Positions 53,249-61,225 of a stretch of 64,000 nucleotides of DNA are shown in pieces. Position numbers and translations under genes: made by a program. The DNA lies in NCBI GenBank assembly GCA_009377475.1, contig WHTY01000003.1, positions 1 through 64,000 on the forward strand, in the 5' to 3' direction. The notes below the pieces were generated by a model that saw only the letters and a program-made list of their open reading frames with translations, was not told the origin of the DNA and did no database searches. The stretch is from Actinophytocola sp. Lineage in GTDB: Bacteria; Actinomycetota; Actinomycetes; Mycobacteriales; Pseudonocardiaceae. Positions within the stretch are counted from its first letter, which is position 1. Each line of letters opens with the position of its first letter.

Positions 53249-55510
53249 GTGTCAAATTTGGCGTACGACGACGAATTGCGGGCGGAGCGGAGCTATGTGG
53301 CCGGGCTCTACGCGCGGCTCGATGCCGAGCGCACGCGAGTGAAGCGCGAGTACGAAACGGCGTTGCGGGGAAACGGCGAGACGCCGATGGAACGGGACGT
53401 CGAGGTGCGCGCGCTGGCCAACGAGATGAAGCGACTCAACGTCGCGGACAACGGATTGTGTTTCGGCCGGTTGGACAGCATGTCGGGGGAGCATTCCTAC
53501 GTCGGCCGGATCGGCCTTTTCGACACCGAGAACGACTACCAGCCGGTGTTGCTGGATTGGCGGGCACCGGCGGCGCGGCCGTTCTACGTCGCCACTGCGG
53601 TGAATCCGGAGAACATGCGTCGACGTCGCCAGTTCCACACGCGCGGACGTCAGGTCGTGGACTTCACCGACGAGGTGCTTGGCCGTCCTGGCGACGCGGA
53701 ACGCGGTGACAGCGCCCTTCATGGCGACGCGGCGCTGCTCGCGGCGGTCAGCGCTCCGCGTGGCGACGGGATGCGCGACATCGTGTCGACCATCCAGGCC
53801 GAGCAGGACGAGATCATCCGGCTCGACCACTCGGGCGTGCTGGTCATCGAGGGCGGTCCGGGCACGGGGAAGACGGTGGTGGCGCTGCACCGCGTCGCCT
53901 ACCTGCTCTACACCCACCGGGAGCGGATGGCACGCCACGGCGTGCTCGTGATCGGGCCGAATCCGGCGTTCCTGCACCACATCAGCCGGGTGCTCCCGTC
54001 ACTGGGCGAGTCCGACGTCGTGTTCATGACACCGGGTGACCTCGTGCCCGGCCTGCGGGTCACCGCCGAGGACACACCGGACGTCGCGCGGTGCAAGGGG
54101 TCGCTGGCCATCCTGGACGTCCTCGCGGCCGCGATCGCTGATCGGCAACGACTCCCGGAGCAGCCACTGCCGATCGACCTTGGCGGCGTCACACTGCGGA
54201 TCGACGCCGAGATGGCGGAGTGGGCGCGGGAGGAAGCACGCGCGAGCGGGCAGTCGCACAACGAGGCCCGCGCGGTGTTCACCGAGATCGTCACCTATGT
54301 GCTCACCGAACGAGCGATTGCCCGGATCGGGCGAGGCTGGCTCACTCGGAAGGATCGGAACGGATGGGAGCGGTTGCGGGCGGAGCTGACCGCTGAGCTG
54401 GCGGGCAACGATGCGTTCACCGCCGCGCTGGACGAGCTCTGGCCCATCCTGACGCCGGAAACGTTCTTGGCGGAGCTGTACGAGTCGCCGGAACGGTTAC
54501 GGGCGGCTGGTGCGACTCCTGCGTTGTGGCGAGCCGATGGCGACGCCTGGACGGTGCCGGACGTGCCGTTGCTGGACGAACTGGTCGACCTGCTTGGCCG
54601 CGACACGGCGGTCGACAAGGCAGCCGAGCAGGCCGTCGAGCGCGAACGCCAAGCTGAGGCGTCCTACGCCGACGGCGTGCTGGGCATGCTGAAGCTGGAC
54701 CGCGAGGAAATGGACGAGGACATCGGCTTGGCCGCCGAGAACCTGCTCTACGCCGAGGACCTGTCGGACCGGTTCGTGGAGCACGACACCCGTGACCTCG
54801 CCGAACGCGCCGCCGCGGATCGGGACTGGACGTACCGGCACGTCGTGGTCGACGAGGCGCAGGAGCTGTCCGAGATGGACTGGCGAGTGCTGATGCGGCG
54901 GTGCCCGAGCCGATCGTTCACGGTGGTCGGCGACCTCGCCCAACGCCGATCGGCGGCAGGCGCGACGTCGTGGCGGGACATGCTGGAGCGCTACGTGCCG
55001 GGCCGGTGGGCGTATCGGCCGCTGACGGTGAACTACCGCACCCCGACGGAGATCATGTCGGTCGCCGCCGCACTGCTCGCCGAGTTCGCGCCGGACATCG
55101 AGCCGCCGGACTCCGTCCGCGTGTGCGGCGTCCAGCCGTGGTCTCGGCAGGTCACGCGGGACGACCTGCCCGCCGCCATCGAGGACTTCGTGCGGGACGA
55201 AGCGGACCGCGAGGGCACCAGCGTCGTCATCGGGCCACCGGGCGTGCCGGGCACGGTGCCGCCGTCGGAGACGAAGGGGCTGGAGTTCGACGCCGTCCTG
55301 ATCGTCGCGCCGGAACGGATCCTCGCCGACGGCCAACGCGGCGCGGCTGAGCTGTACGTCGCCCTCACCCGCGCCACCCAACGCCTCGGCGTCCTGCACC
55401 TGGGGCCGTTGCCGCAGGTCCTGGGCGGACTCGCCGACGCTGGGACTACGCCTCGACCATGTCCGAGGCTTGCGCCGGACTCGCAGGGCGGTGGAAGATC
55501 CGGCTGGTGA
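53249..55510 (+). CDS. helD: HelD-type RNA polymerase-associated ATPase
   Basis: A 753-residue UvrD-like superfamily 1 ATPase. The N-terminal coiled-coil arm (ELRAERSYVAGLYARLDAERTRVKREY), an SH3-like segment with LDWRAPAARPFY, and Walker A EGGPGTGKTVVALHR near 203 are typical of actinobacterial HelD, which removes stalled RNA polymerase from nucleic acid. The late helicase motif VALTRATQRLG is intact. AGGGGA precedes GTG 53249. The last 25 or so residues run 65 bases into the convergent thioesterase gene and look non-homologous. I saw no rifamycin-associated palindrome upstream, so helR is not indicated. Confidence 0.85.
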   Translation: MSNLAYDDELRAERSYVAGLYARLDAERTRVKREYETALRGNGETPMERDVEVRALANEMKRLNVADNGLCFGRLDSMSGEHSYVGRIGLFDTENDYQPVLLDWRAPAARPFYVATAVNPENMRRRRQFHTRGRQVVDFTDEVLGRPGDAERGDSALHGDAALLAAVSAPRGDGMRDIVSTIQAEQDEIIRLDHSGVLVIEGGPGTGKTVVALHRVAYLLYTHRERMARHGVLVIGPNPAFLHHISRVLPSLGESDVVFMTPGDLVPGLRVTAEDTPDVARCKGSLAILDVLAAAIADRQRLPEQPLPIDLGGVTLRIDAEMAEWAREEARASGQSHNEARAVFTEIVTYVLTERAIARIGRGWLTRKDRNGWERLRAELTAELAGNDAFTAALDELWPILTPETFLAELYESPERLRAAGATPALWRADGDAWTVPDVPLLDELVDLLGRDTAVDKAAEQAVERERQAEASYADGVLGMLKLDREEMDEDIGLAAENLLYAEDLSDRFVEHDTRDLAERAAADRDWTYRHVVVDEAQELSEMDWRVLMRRCPSRSFTVVGDLAQRRSAAGATSWRDMLERYVPGRWAYRPLTVNYRTPTEIMSVAAALLAEFAPDIEPPDSVRVCGVQPWSRQVTRDDLPAAIEDFVRDEADREGTSVVIGPPGVPGTVPPSETKGLEFDAVLIVAPERILADGQRGAAELYVALTRATQRLGVLHLGPLPQVLGGLADAGTTPRPCPRLAPDSQGGGRSGW

Positions 55511-55901
55511 CGGTCGCCTTGGCCATCAGCGTGCCGTTGTCGTCGCGAACCAGCACGTCGGTGAGGGTGCGTCCACGTGTGCGGTGCACGACCGTGGCGT
55601 CAGCCAGAAGGTCGCATCCCCGTGCGGCGTCGAGGTAGGACACCGACAGCTCGGACGTCGCGCCACCTGTCGCGGTCTGATCGTCGATGCCGGATGCTGA
55701 CGCACAGGCACCCGCGATGTCGATCAGGGTGGCGATCACGCCACCGTGCACGACGTCGGCGACGGTGACCAGGTGCGGGCCGAACGGCAGCCTGATCCGT
55801 ATCCGCTCTCGTTCGGCCGTGACCACCCGCACTCCGAGCTGGCTCGCGACCGGTGAGCCTGCTAGCACTTCTTCGATCCACCAGCGGGCTGAGTCGTGCA
55901 T
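55446..55901 (-). CDS. PaaI-type hotdog-fold thioesterase
   Basis: A 151-residue hotdog-fold protein. The family signature VVHGGVIATLIDIAGACAS holds the HGG motif and catalytic Asp, and SVSYLDAARG follows. It probably hydrolyses aryl- or acyl-CoA esters. ATG at 55901. Its 3' end overlaps the 3' end of helD on the other strand. It lies near, but outside, the aromatic cluster. Confidence 0.82.
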   Translation of the reverse strand: MHDSARWWIEEVLAGSPVASQLGVRVVTAERERIRIRLPFGPHLVTVADVVHGGVIATLIDIAGACASASGIDDQTATGGATSELSVSYLDAARGCDLLADATVVHRTRGRTLTDVLVRDDNGTLMAKATVTSRIFHRPASPAQASDMVEA

Positions 55902-55966
55902 GATCGTCCTCTGCCGTCGGTTGCGCGGGTGCGCACAGCATCGCGCGGCCGAGGTACGTAGGGCGA

Positions 55967-56794
55967 TTACGTGCCAGGTAATGATGCGGCTGCCGCGGGC
56001 TCGCCTTTGCTCGCTGCCTCGAGCAGGCGACGGGTGGGTTCGTCCGCGGGATAGAAGGCCTCGATCGCCAGTTCCGAGACCGTGACCTCACGTGGGGTTC
56101 CGAACACAGTGGTGGTACTGACCAGCGAGAGTTCCGTCTCACCCGCGGCGAGGCGCAGCGGCACCACGAGGGAAGCGTCGTCCGGCGGCGGTGGCTCCTG
56201 CTCGACGTCCCCGTAGCCGCGCGCCTCGTCGAGTAACGCGCTCAGCGCTGGGTCGCCCGTCGCGCGCACGTCACGTTCACGTCGGCCGAGTAGGTGGCTT
56301 CGCCATTCGCCAAGATTGCGGATCCGGGGTGCGAGCCCGTCGGGATGCAGGCTGAAGCGAATGACGTTCACCGGCGGTTCCAGCAGACCCGGGTTGGTTG
56401 CGGTGAGCAATCTCGACGCCGCCGCGTTGGCTGTGACCAGGTCCCACATCCGATCGATCACCAGCGCGGGGAACGGGTCGTGCGCGGTGAGAATCCGTTC
56501 GATGGCGGCGTTGACCGCCGCCAGTCGTGGTCCGGTCAGCGGTTCCTCGGGGTAGGCAGGGGCGTAGCCGCCCGCCAGCAGCAGGCCGTTCTGCTCCCGC
56601 AGCGGGATCGCCAACTGTTCGCAGAGTCGCAGGATCATGGCGCTGGTGGGCTGTGACCGGCCCGTCTCGACGAAGCTGAGATGGCGCGCGGAAACACCGG
56701 CGCGGCTGGCGAGCTCCAGTTGTGACAGCCCGCGCCGCAGTCGCCAGTCCCGAAGATGCCTGCCAACGCCGGGGCGGTCCGTGATCGCGGTCAC
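55967..56794 (-). CDS. XRE-family regulator with MmyB-like C-terminal domain
   Basis: A 275-residue regulator. Helix-turn-helix residues 12-66 read LRDWRLRRGLSQLELASRAGVSARHLSFVETGRSQPT (in two parts). The ligand-type domain (FPALVIDRMWDLVTANAAASRLL) matches MmyB-like proteins. The GTG at 56794 lies about 20 bases beyond the point where the truncated aspartate dehydrogenase loses homology, so its native promoter may have been lost or replaced. Confidence 0.85.
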   Translation of the reverse strand: MTAITDRPGVGRHLRDWRLRRGLSQLELASRAGVSARHLSFVETGRSQPTSAMILRLCEQLAIPLREQNGLLLAGGYAPAYPEEPLTGPRLAAVNAAIERILTAHDPFPALVIDRMWDLVTANAAASRLLTATNPGLLEPPVNVIRFSLHPDGLAPRIRNLGEWRSHLLGRRERDVRATGDPALSALLDEARGYGDVEQEPPPPDDASLVVPLRLAAGETELSLVSTTTVFGTPREVTVSELAIEAFYPADEPTRRLLEAASKGEPAAAASLPGT

Positions 56795-56812
56795 GGGGAC
56801 GACGGTACCGTG

Positions 56813-57401
56813 CGGCGGTCATGGCCACACCCGCCGCCAGCGCCACGGATGCCGCGACGTTGGCCGATTTCGGGAACGCGGCGGTGACCTGCCGCGCCGG
56901 TCCGCGCATGAGCTCCATCGGTGCGGTCGCGGTGTGCAGCCGGGCGCGTTCGTCGTCGGACATCCACGGCTGCACCAGGCTCGCGGCGCGCTTCGTCGTC
57001 ACGATCGCCACACTGTTCAGCGGACCCATCCGCGCGGCGGCGCGTAGCAGGTCCAGACCACCGATCGCGCCGGTCGACAGGTGCAACGCGCCGGGACCGG
57101 CCGCGAGCAGCCGGTTGAACAGCGCGGTGTCGGCCAGCGCACCAACCGACACGACCAGCAGGTCGGTGCCCGCGTCGAGCATGGCGGGACCGTGCTCGGA
57201 CAGCGCTCGCTGTCCGGCGGCCTCCACGATGAGGTCGGAGCCCGCGATCACGTCGTGCAGTGGCAGCGTTGGCAGGCCGTCCGGGTCGGTGGCGTCGTTG
57301 TGGGTGACGCCGGTGAGCGCCGCGCCGGGCACCTCGCCGTCCCGCAGCGCCCGCGCGACGATGCCGCCGATCGCGCCCGCGCCGAGCACGCCGACTTTCA
57401 T
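56813..57401 (-). pseudogene. Truncated aspartate dehydrogenase gene
   Basis: From ATG 57401 the frame encodes MKVGVLGAGAIGGIVARAL, a Rossmann fold, then LIVEAAGQ and FPKSANVAASVALA, clear aspartate dehydrogenase (DUF108) sequence. Homology ends at about residue 196 of an expected 265; the catalytic-His region is missing. The frame does not stop there but runs on to 56277 through the XRE gene in another frame as Arg/Pro-rich nonsense. The ATG overlaps the stop of the ring-cleavage enzyme gene (ATGA), so it was the last gene of that operon. A deletion joining two loci is the simplest reading. Confidence 0.7.
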
Positions 57402-58333
57402 GCCTGCCACCACGCGGTGTAGCCGGGGTCCGGCACGCCCTTCATGTGCGCGCGGACGTCCTTCGACGGCGGACCGGCCGTGCCCCACAGGTCGGACAGC
57501 TCCGGCACGCGTCGCCACACCCGGCACAGCCAGGCGTCCTCCACGATCTGCTCCACTTCGGACGTGTACTCGCACACCAACCCGGCCGGGTCGGCGAAGT
57601 AGCTGAACGTGTTGTTGCCCGGCCCGTGCCTGCCGGGCCCCCACAACGGGGTGATGCCGTTGTGCCGCAGCCTGCCGATACCGCGCATGAAGTGGTCGAT
57701 CGAGGGCATCTCGTAGGCGACGTGATTGATCGACGGAAACTCGGCCTGGTTGAACGCGATCACGTGGTGGTCGGCGTTGCAGCGCAGGAAGGCCATCTGG
57801 TGTTCGGACCAGTCGGAGATCCGCATGCCGAGCACGCGCGTGTAGAACTCGCAGGACGTGTCGATGTCGGCGGTGTTGAGGACGACGTGGGCGATCTTGC
57901 GCGGCACGGCGGGGTGCCCGTCGGGGTCGTCCGGCACGACGGCGTCGACGTCGGCGGACAGTTCGATCAGCCGTCCCTCGGGGTCGGCGAACCGCAGTCC
58001 GTAGCCGCCGCCGACCTGGTCCAGCTTGCCCGGCTCGGTCACGAGCGGCACACCGTGCGCGGCGAGCCGCTGGGCGGCAGCGTCGACGTCGGCGGGAGTC
58101 GCGACGGCGAAGGCGATCTTGCCGAGCGCGTTCTGCTCGGCCTGCTGGAGTTGCAGCACATGGTGCTCGGGGCTGGTGCCGCGCAGCCACACCGCGCCGG
58201 TGTCGTGCTCGACCGGCCGCAGCCCCCACACCTCGTGGTAGAACTCGGCCGCGTCGGCGCAGGCGGTGGAGCGCAGCGTGACCGAGCGCAGCGCGCGCAG
58301 CCGCGCGACCGGCGCTGGGGTTGTCGACGTCAT
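57398..58333 (-). CDS. Extradiol ring-cleavage dioxygenase (VOC family)
   Basis: A 311-residue two-domain VOC protein resembling type I extradiol dioxygenases. The C-terminal domain has the expected metal ligands: His in RKIAHVVLNT, His in SINHVAYEM, Glu in LVCEYTSE. Other family features are ADHHVIAFN and FADPAGL. It should open a catechol-type ring next to the hydroxyls with Fe(II). AGGAGC lies upstream of ATG 58333, which overlaps the Rieske gene stop. The substrate is unknown. Confidence 0.85.
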   Translation of the reverse strand: MTSTTPAPVARLRALRSVTLRSTACADAAEFYHEVWGLRPVEHDTGAVWLRGTSPEHHVLQLQQAEQNALGKIAFAVATPADVDAAAQRLAAHGVPLVTEPGKLDQVGGGYGLRFADPEGRLIELSADVDAVVPDDPDGHPAVPRKIAHVVLNTADIDTSCEFYTRVLGMRISDWSEHQMAFLRCNADHHVIAFNQAEFPSINHVAYEMPSIDHFMRGIGRLRHNGITPLWGPGRHGPGNNTFSYFADPAGLVCEYTSEVEQIVEDAWLCRVWRRVPELSDLWGTAGPPSKDVRAHMKGVPDPGYTAWWQA

Positions 58334-59388
58334 GGGGTGCTCCTCGTTGTGGCGGCGACCGGGGCCTGGCCGTTCGCGGACTGGGTGCGGGCGGCGGCCT
58401 GTGTGCTCGCCTCGGCGCGCAGCATGCGGCGCATCCGGATCAGCGCGATGTCGTGCTGGTACGGGTTCTCGCGCGCCCAGGCGTCGGCGGGCATCGCCTC
58501 GGCCATGCCCCTGTCCTGCTCCAACACCTGCCAGTGCCGGGCTTCGAGGCGGTTGCGGTAGAGGAAGCGCCACGAGTCGCGCTGCCAGCCGGTCACCTTG
58601 CGGCAGCGCCAGAAGAACCCGGCGTGCTGGTGCTCGTTGATCGCCACCAGCGCGGCGACGATGGTGAACGCGCCACCGGGGCCCGCGCTGTCGGGGTAGG
58701 GGATGTCGAGGGTGATCCACTGCGCTCCGGCGTCGGTGAGCTGCACCCAGTCGAAGTTCACGTCGCGCTGGTCGGTCTTCTCGAACACGAAGCCGTTGTC
58801 TGCGGCGCGGATCTGGAACTCCGCCTCCTGCTTGCCAGCGAACATCGTGTGGCTGTCGCGGTGCAGGAACGCGCCGTGCATCGGGTCGAGCAGGTTGTCC
58901 AGCGAGTACAGGTACGGCGCGTCCCACTCGACATAGCACAGGAAGTGCGCCCAGTCTCTGCCCGCGATCGGGTCGGGCACGTGCAGTGGTGCGGGTGGAG
59001 CCTGCTCGTCGAGACCGAACCAGGCGAAGATCGCGCCCGCGTGCTCCTCGGCGGGGAACGTCCGCAGCGCCCGCTTGCCCTCCAGCGCGCAGCCGGGGCT
59101 GCCGGGCACGGAGACGACCGTGCCTTCGGCGTCGAGCTGCACGCCGTGGTAGTTGCAGGCGATCCGGTCACCCATGTGCACGCCGAGTGAGAGCCGCGCG
59201 CCCCGGTGCGGGCAGCGGTCCTCCTGGACGTGCACCGCGCCGCTGGCGTCGCGCCACAGCAGCAGTTCCTCGCCCGCGCGGTCGATGCGGGTCAGCTCCC
59301 CGCGTCGCACCTGCTCGGACGGGCACAGCGGGTACCAGCGGTCCCACAGTCCCAGCGCGAGGATGCCGTCGGCGGTGTCGAGCGTCAT
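58330..59388 (-). CDS. Rieske non-heme iron oxygenase, alpha subunit
   Basis: A 352-residue oxygenase. The Rieske cluster motif is CPHRGARLSLGVHMGDRIACNYHG (CxH, 17 residues, CxxH near 58-82; quoted in outline). The mononuclear iron site is in LDNLLDPMHGAFLHRDS. The class is phthalate dioxygenase/VanA-like, single-component alpha. It requires a VanB-type reductase, but the one in this operon is broken. ATG overlaps the stop of the small HTH gene by four bases. Confidence 0.9.
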   Translation of the reverse strand: MTLDTADGILALGLWDRWYPLCPSEQVRRGELTRIDRAGEELLLWRDASGAVHVQEDRCPHRGARLSLGVHMGDRIACNYHGVQLDAEGTVVSVPGSPGCALEGKRALRTFPAEEHAGAIFAWFGLDEQAPPAPLHVPDPIAGRDWAHFLCYVEWDAPYLYSLDNLLDPMHGAFLHRDSHTMFAGKQEAEFQIRAADNGFVFEKTDQRDVNFDWVQLTDAGAQWITLDIPYPDSAGPGGAFTIVAALVAINEHQHAGFFWRCRKVTGWQRDSWRFLYRNRLEARHWQVLEQDRGMAEAMPADAWARENPYQHDIALIRMRRMLRAEASTQAAARTQSANGQAPVAATTRSTP

Positions 59389-59618
59389 GGGCGTGCCTCC
59401 TCTGCGTTACCGAGCCTGGCGAGTTCGGCCGTGAACGACTCCTCGGTCCACTCGGCACCGGTCGGCGGACGCACGCCGCCGTCGTTGAGCGCGGCGACGA
59501 CGCCCGTCAGGTCGTGCACGCCACGGCCGTAGATCGACTCCAGCTCGTCGGCGAGCGCGTTTTCGTAGCTGGTCGGGGGATGGGTCCGGGTCTGCACTGG
59601 TCGGAGGGTGAGCGACAT
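59385..59618 (-). CDS. Small protein with recombinase-like helix-turn-helix
   Basis: A 77-residue protein. Its second half, VVAALNDGGVRPPTGAEWTEESF, resembles the helix-turn-helix of the serine recombinase 'recombinase' domain (LNxRGIxTPRGxxWT), but there is no catalytic resolvase domain. AAGGAG precedes the ATG, and the stop overlaps the Rieske gene start, so it is a genuine operon member. It may be a regulator or an oxygenase accessory protein; unknown. Confidence 0.7.
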   Translation of the reverse strand: MSLTLRPVQTRTHPPTSYENALADELESIYGRGVHDLTGVVAALNDGGVRPPTGAEWTEESFTAELARLGNAEEARP

Positions 59619-59692
59619 GGGTTCTCCTTGGGGTTAGCTCGCGCGGTCGAGCACGTCGGACAGTTCACGGAGGCCTTCATGGTCGGCTCCCG

Positions 59693-60473
59693 CTAGCTGA
59701 GGTCGAGGACGAGCTCGGACGACCGGCAGCGGGACACGCAGGGCAACATGGTGGCGCCCGACGTCTTCTCGTCGTCGGCCAGCAGGACGTCGCGGTGGTC
59801 CGGGTCGCCGGAGAGCACCTTGGTCTCGCAGGTGCCGCACACGCCTTCGCGGCAGGAGCTGGGCACCGCCACGCCCGCGGTGGCGAGCGCGTCGAGGATG
59901 GAGACGTCCGTGTCGACCCGCACGCGGGTGCCCGATCCGGCGCAGACGACGTCGAAGGCGGTGTCCCCTGTGTACCCTGCGGCGCTCGTCGTCGGCGTGC
60001 ACGGTGACCTCGTCGCGTGCCAGTTCGGGCAGGAACGCCATGGAGTCCCGCGATCGGCCGCAGTAGAGCAGCCGCCACGGCCGACCGCGGGTGGCCAGGT
60101 GGCGCGCCATCGGCAGGATCGGGGTGATGCCGATGCCACCCGCGATGAGCAGGTAGCGCTCGGCGTCGGTGAGCGGGAAGTTGTTCCGCGGGCCGTCGAC
60201 GTCGAGCAGCGTGCCCGCCGTCAGTCGCTCGTGCACCCACGCGCTGCCGCCGCGCGACGCCGGTTCGCGCAGCACCGCGACGGAGTAGACGTGGCGGTCC
60301 GCAGGGTCGCCGCAGAGCGAGTACTGCCGTTGCAGCCCGTTCGCCAAGTGGAGCGTCAGGTGCGCGCCCGGTTGCCACTCCGGCAGCGCGTCGCCGTCCG
60401 GGCGGCGCAGGTCGACGCGCACGACGCCGTGTGCCAGCCAGGTCGTCTGCTGTACCCGTAGCGTGATGGCCAT
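59693..60473 (-). pseudogene. VanB-type ferredoxin reductase, frameshifted with internal deletion
   Basis: The first 165 codons from ATG 60473 encode the FMN/FAD and the start of the NAD domain (RQYSLCGDP, AGGIGITPILPMA), ending at TVHADDERR. Homology then resumes in another frame near 59977 with GDTAFDVV and the plant-type 2Fe-2S domain (SCREGVCGTCETKVLSG...MLPC). Together they make about 259 residues, versus some 315-325 in the family. The Cys-Gly-Pro segment of the NAD domain is absent in every frame. So about 55-60 residues were deleted, not merely frameshifted. The gene lies between the cupin and small HTH genes. Confidence 0.75.
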
Positions 60474-60506
60474 GTCCCTCACCTCGTGTTTCCCGCCGGC
60501 CTGCGG

Positions 60507-61025
60507 TCAGTCCCGGCTCAGGCCGTGCATCGGCGAGGTTGGGGGATAGGTGGGCAGCTGCGGCTTCTGCGCGCCGATGACCACGCAGAACAACGCGTCG
60601 ACGTCGCCGATGTTGCGCAGGCTGCGCGGCACCCCGGCGGGCACGCGGATCAGGTCGCGGTAGCCGAGTTCTCGGCTGGCGGACTTGGTGCCGTCCTCGA
60701 CGTCGTGCACGGTGACCTCGAGGGTGCCCTCCAGTACGAAGAAGACCTCTTCGACGTCGTGGTGGGTGTGCTCGGGGCCGATCGCGCCGACCGGAAGCCG
60801 CATGTTGGAGAACGTGAAGTGCTCCGACGGCAGGATCCGGTCGTCGCCCTCGTGATTGCCCGTGGCGCCGGATCCGATGTAGCGGATCTGCGCGCGGCGG
60901 AACTCCGGTCCCGCCTGCGCCTGAAAGCCGAGCGTGTCCCAGTCCTCGTGGCGCGACTCCTTGCTGGCGATGCAGGAGTCGAGCAACGACTCCAGATTCA
61001 CTGTCGTGTCCGACGGAGCGCTCAT
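60507..61025 (-). CDS. Cupin-domain protein of the aromatic cluster
   Basis: A 172-residue single-cupin protein. Motif 1 is GPEHTHHDVEEVFFVLEG, and motif 2 is in LIRVPAGVPRSLRNIG, where the usual His is replaced. It may be a dioxygenase-like or ligand-binding protein. It is the first gene of the minus-strand operon. GAGGTG lies six bases before ATG 61025, and a MarR-type palindrome (61046-61057) lies 21 bases further upstream. Confidence 0.78.
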   Translation of the reverse strand: MSAPSDTTVNLESLLDSCIASKESRHEDWDTLGFQAQAGPEFRRAQIRYIGSGATGNHEGDDRILPSEHFTFSNMRLPVGAIGPEHTHHDVEEVFFVLEGTLEVTVHDVEDGTKSASRELGYRDLIRVPAGVPRSLRNIGDVDALFCVVIGAQKPQLPTYPPTSPMHGLSRD

Positions 61026-61045
61026 GTCCACACCTCACTAAATCT

Positions 61046-61057
61046 CTTAGAGCTAAG
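61046..61057. promoter_or_regulatory. Putative MarR operator, cupin side
   Basis: CTTAG-AG-CTAAG is a perfect inverted repeat just upstream of the cupin gene. Related sites occur before the aldehyde dehydrogenase gene (61189) and before the MarR gene (63302). Confidence 0.5.
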
Positions 61058-61188
61058 CGAACTACTTCTAAACTTGTAGCACTGGCCGGGCGTGATCGCA
61101 AGCTTTGTCCAGTCATCCGGCGGCGATCTATTTACGGCGGGTATCGCTGTCGCCAGGGACTAGCGCTCGCTCGCGTCGTCGGATAAAT

Positions 61189-61200
61189 CTTAGAAGTAAG
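61189..61200. promoter_or_regulatory. Putative MarR operator, aldehyde dehydrogenase side
   Basis: CTTAGAAGTAAG contains CTTA and TAAG arms and is followed directly by TTAAC. It lies 25 bases before the aldehyde dehydrogenase start, consistent with repression of this divergent unit by the MarR protein encoded downstream. Confidence 0.45.
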
Positions 61201-61225
61201 TTAACTAGTGATGAGTGGAGGAGTC

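Noticed and set aside
57401..59700. Dioxygenase and reductase extended frames reaching across neighbours
   Set aside because: They join real C-termini to out-of-frame sequence of the adjacent gene; ribosome sites and ATGA overlaps define shorter genes.
61126..61200. Possible tRNA or small RNA in the cupin/aldehyde dehydrogenase gap
   Set aside because: No cloverleaf can be drawn; the structure seen is explained by operator-like palindromes.
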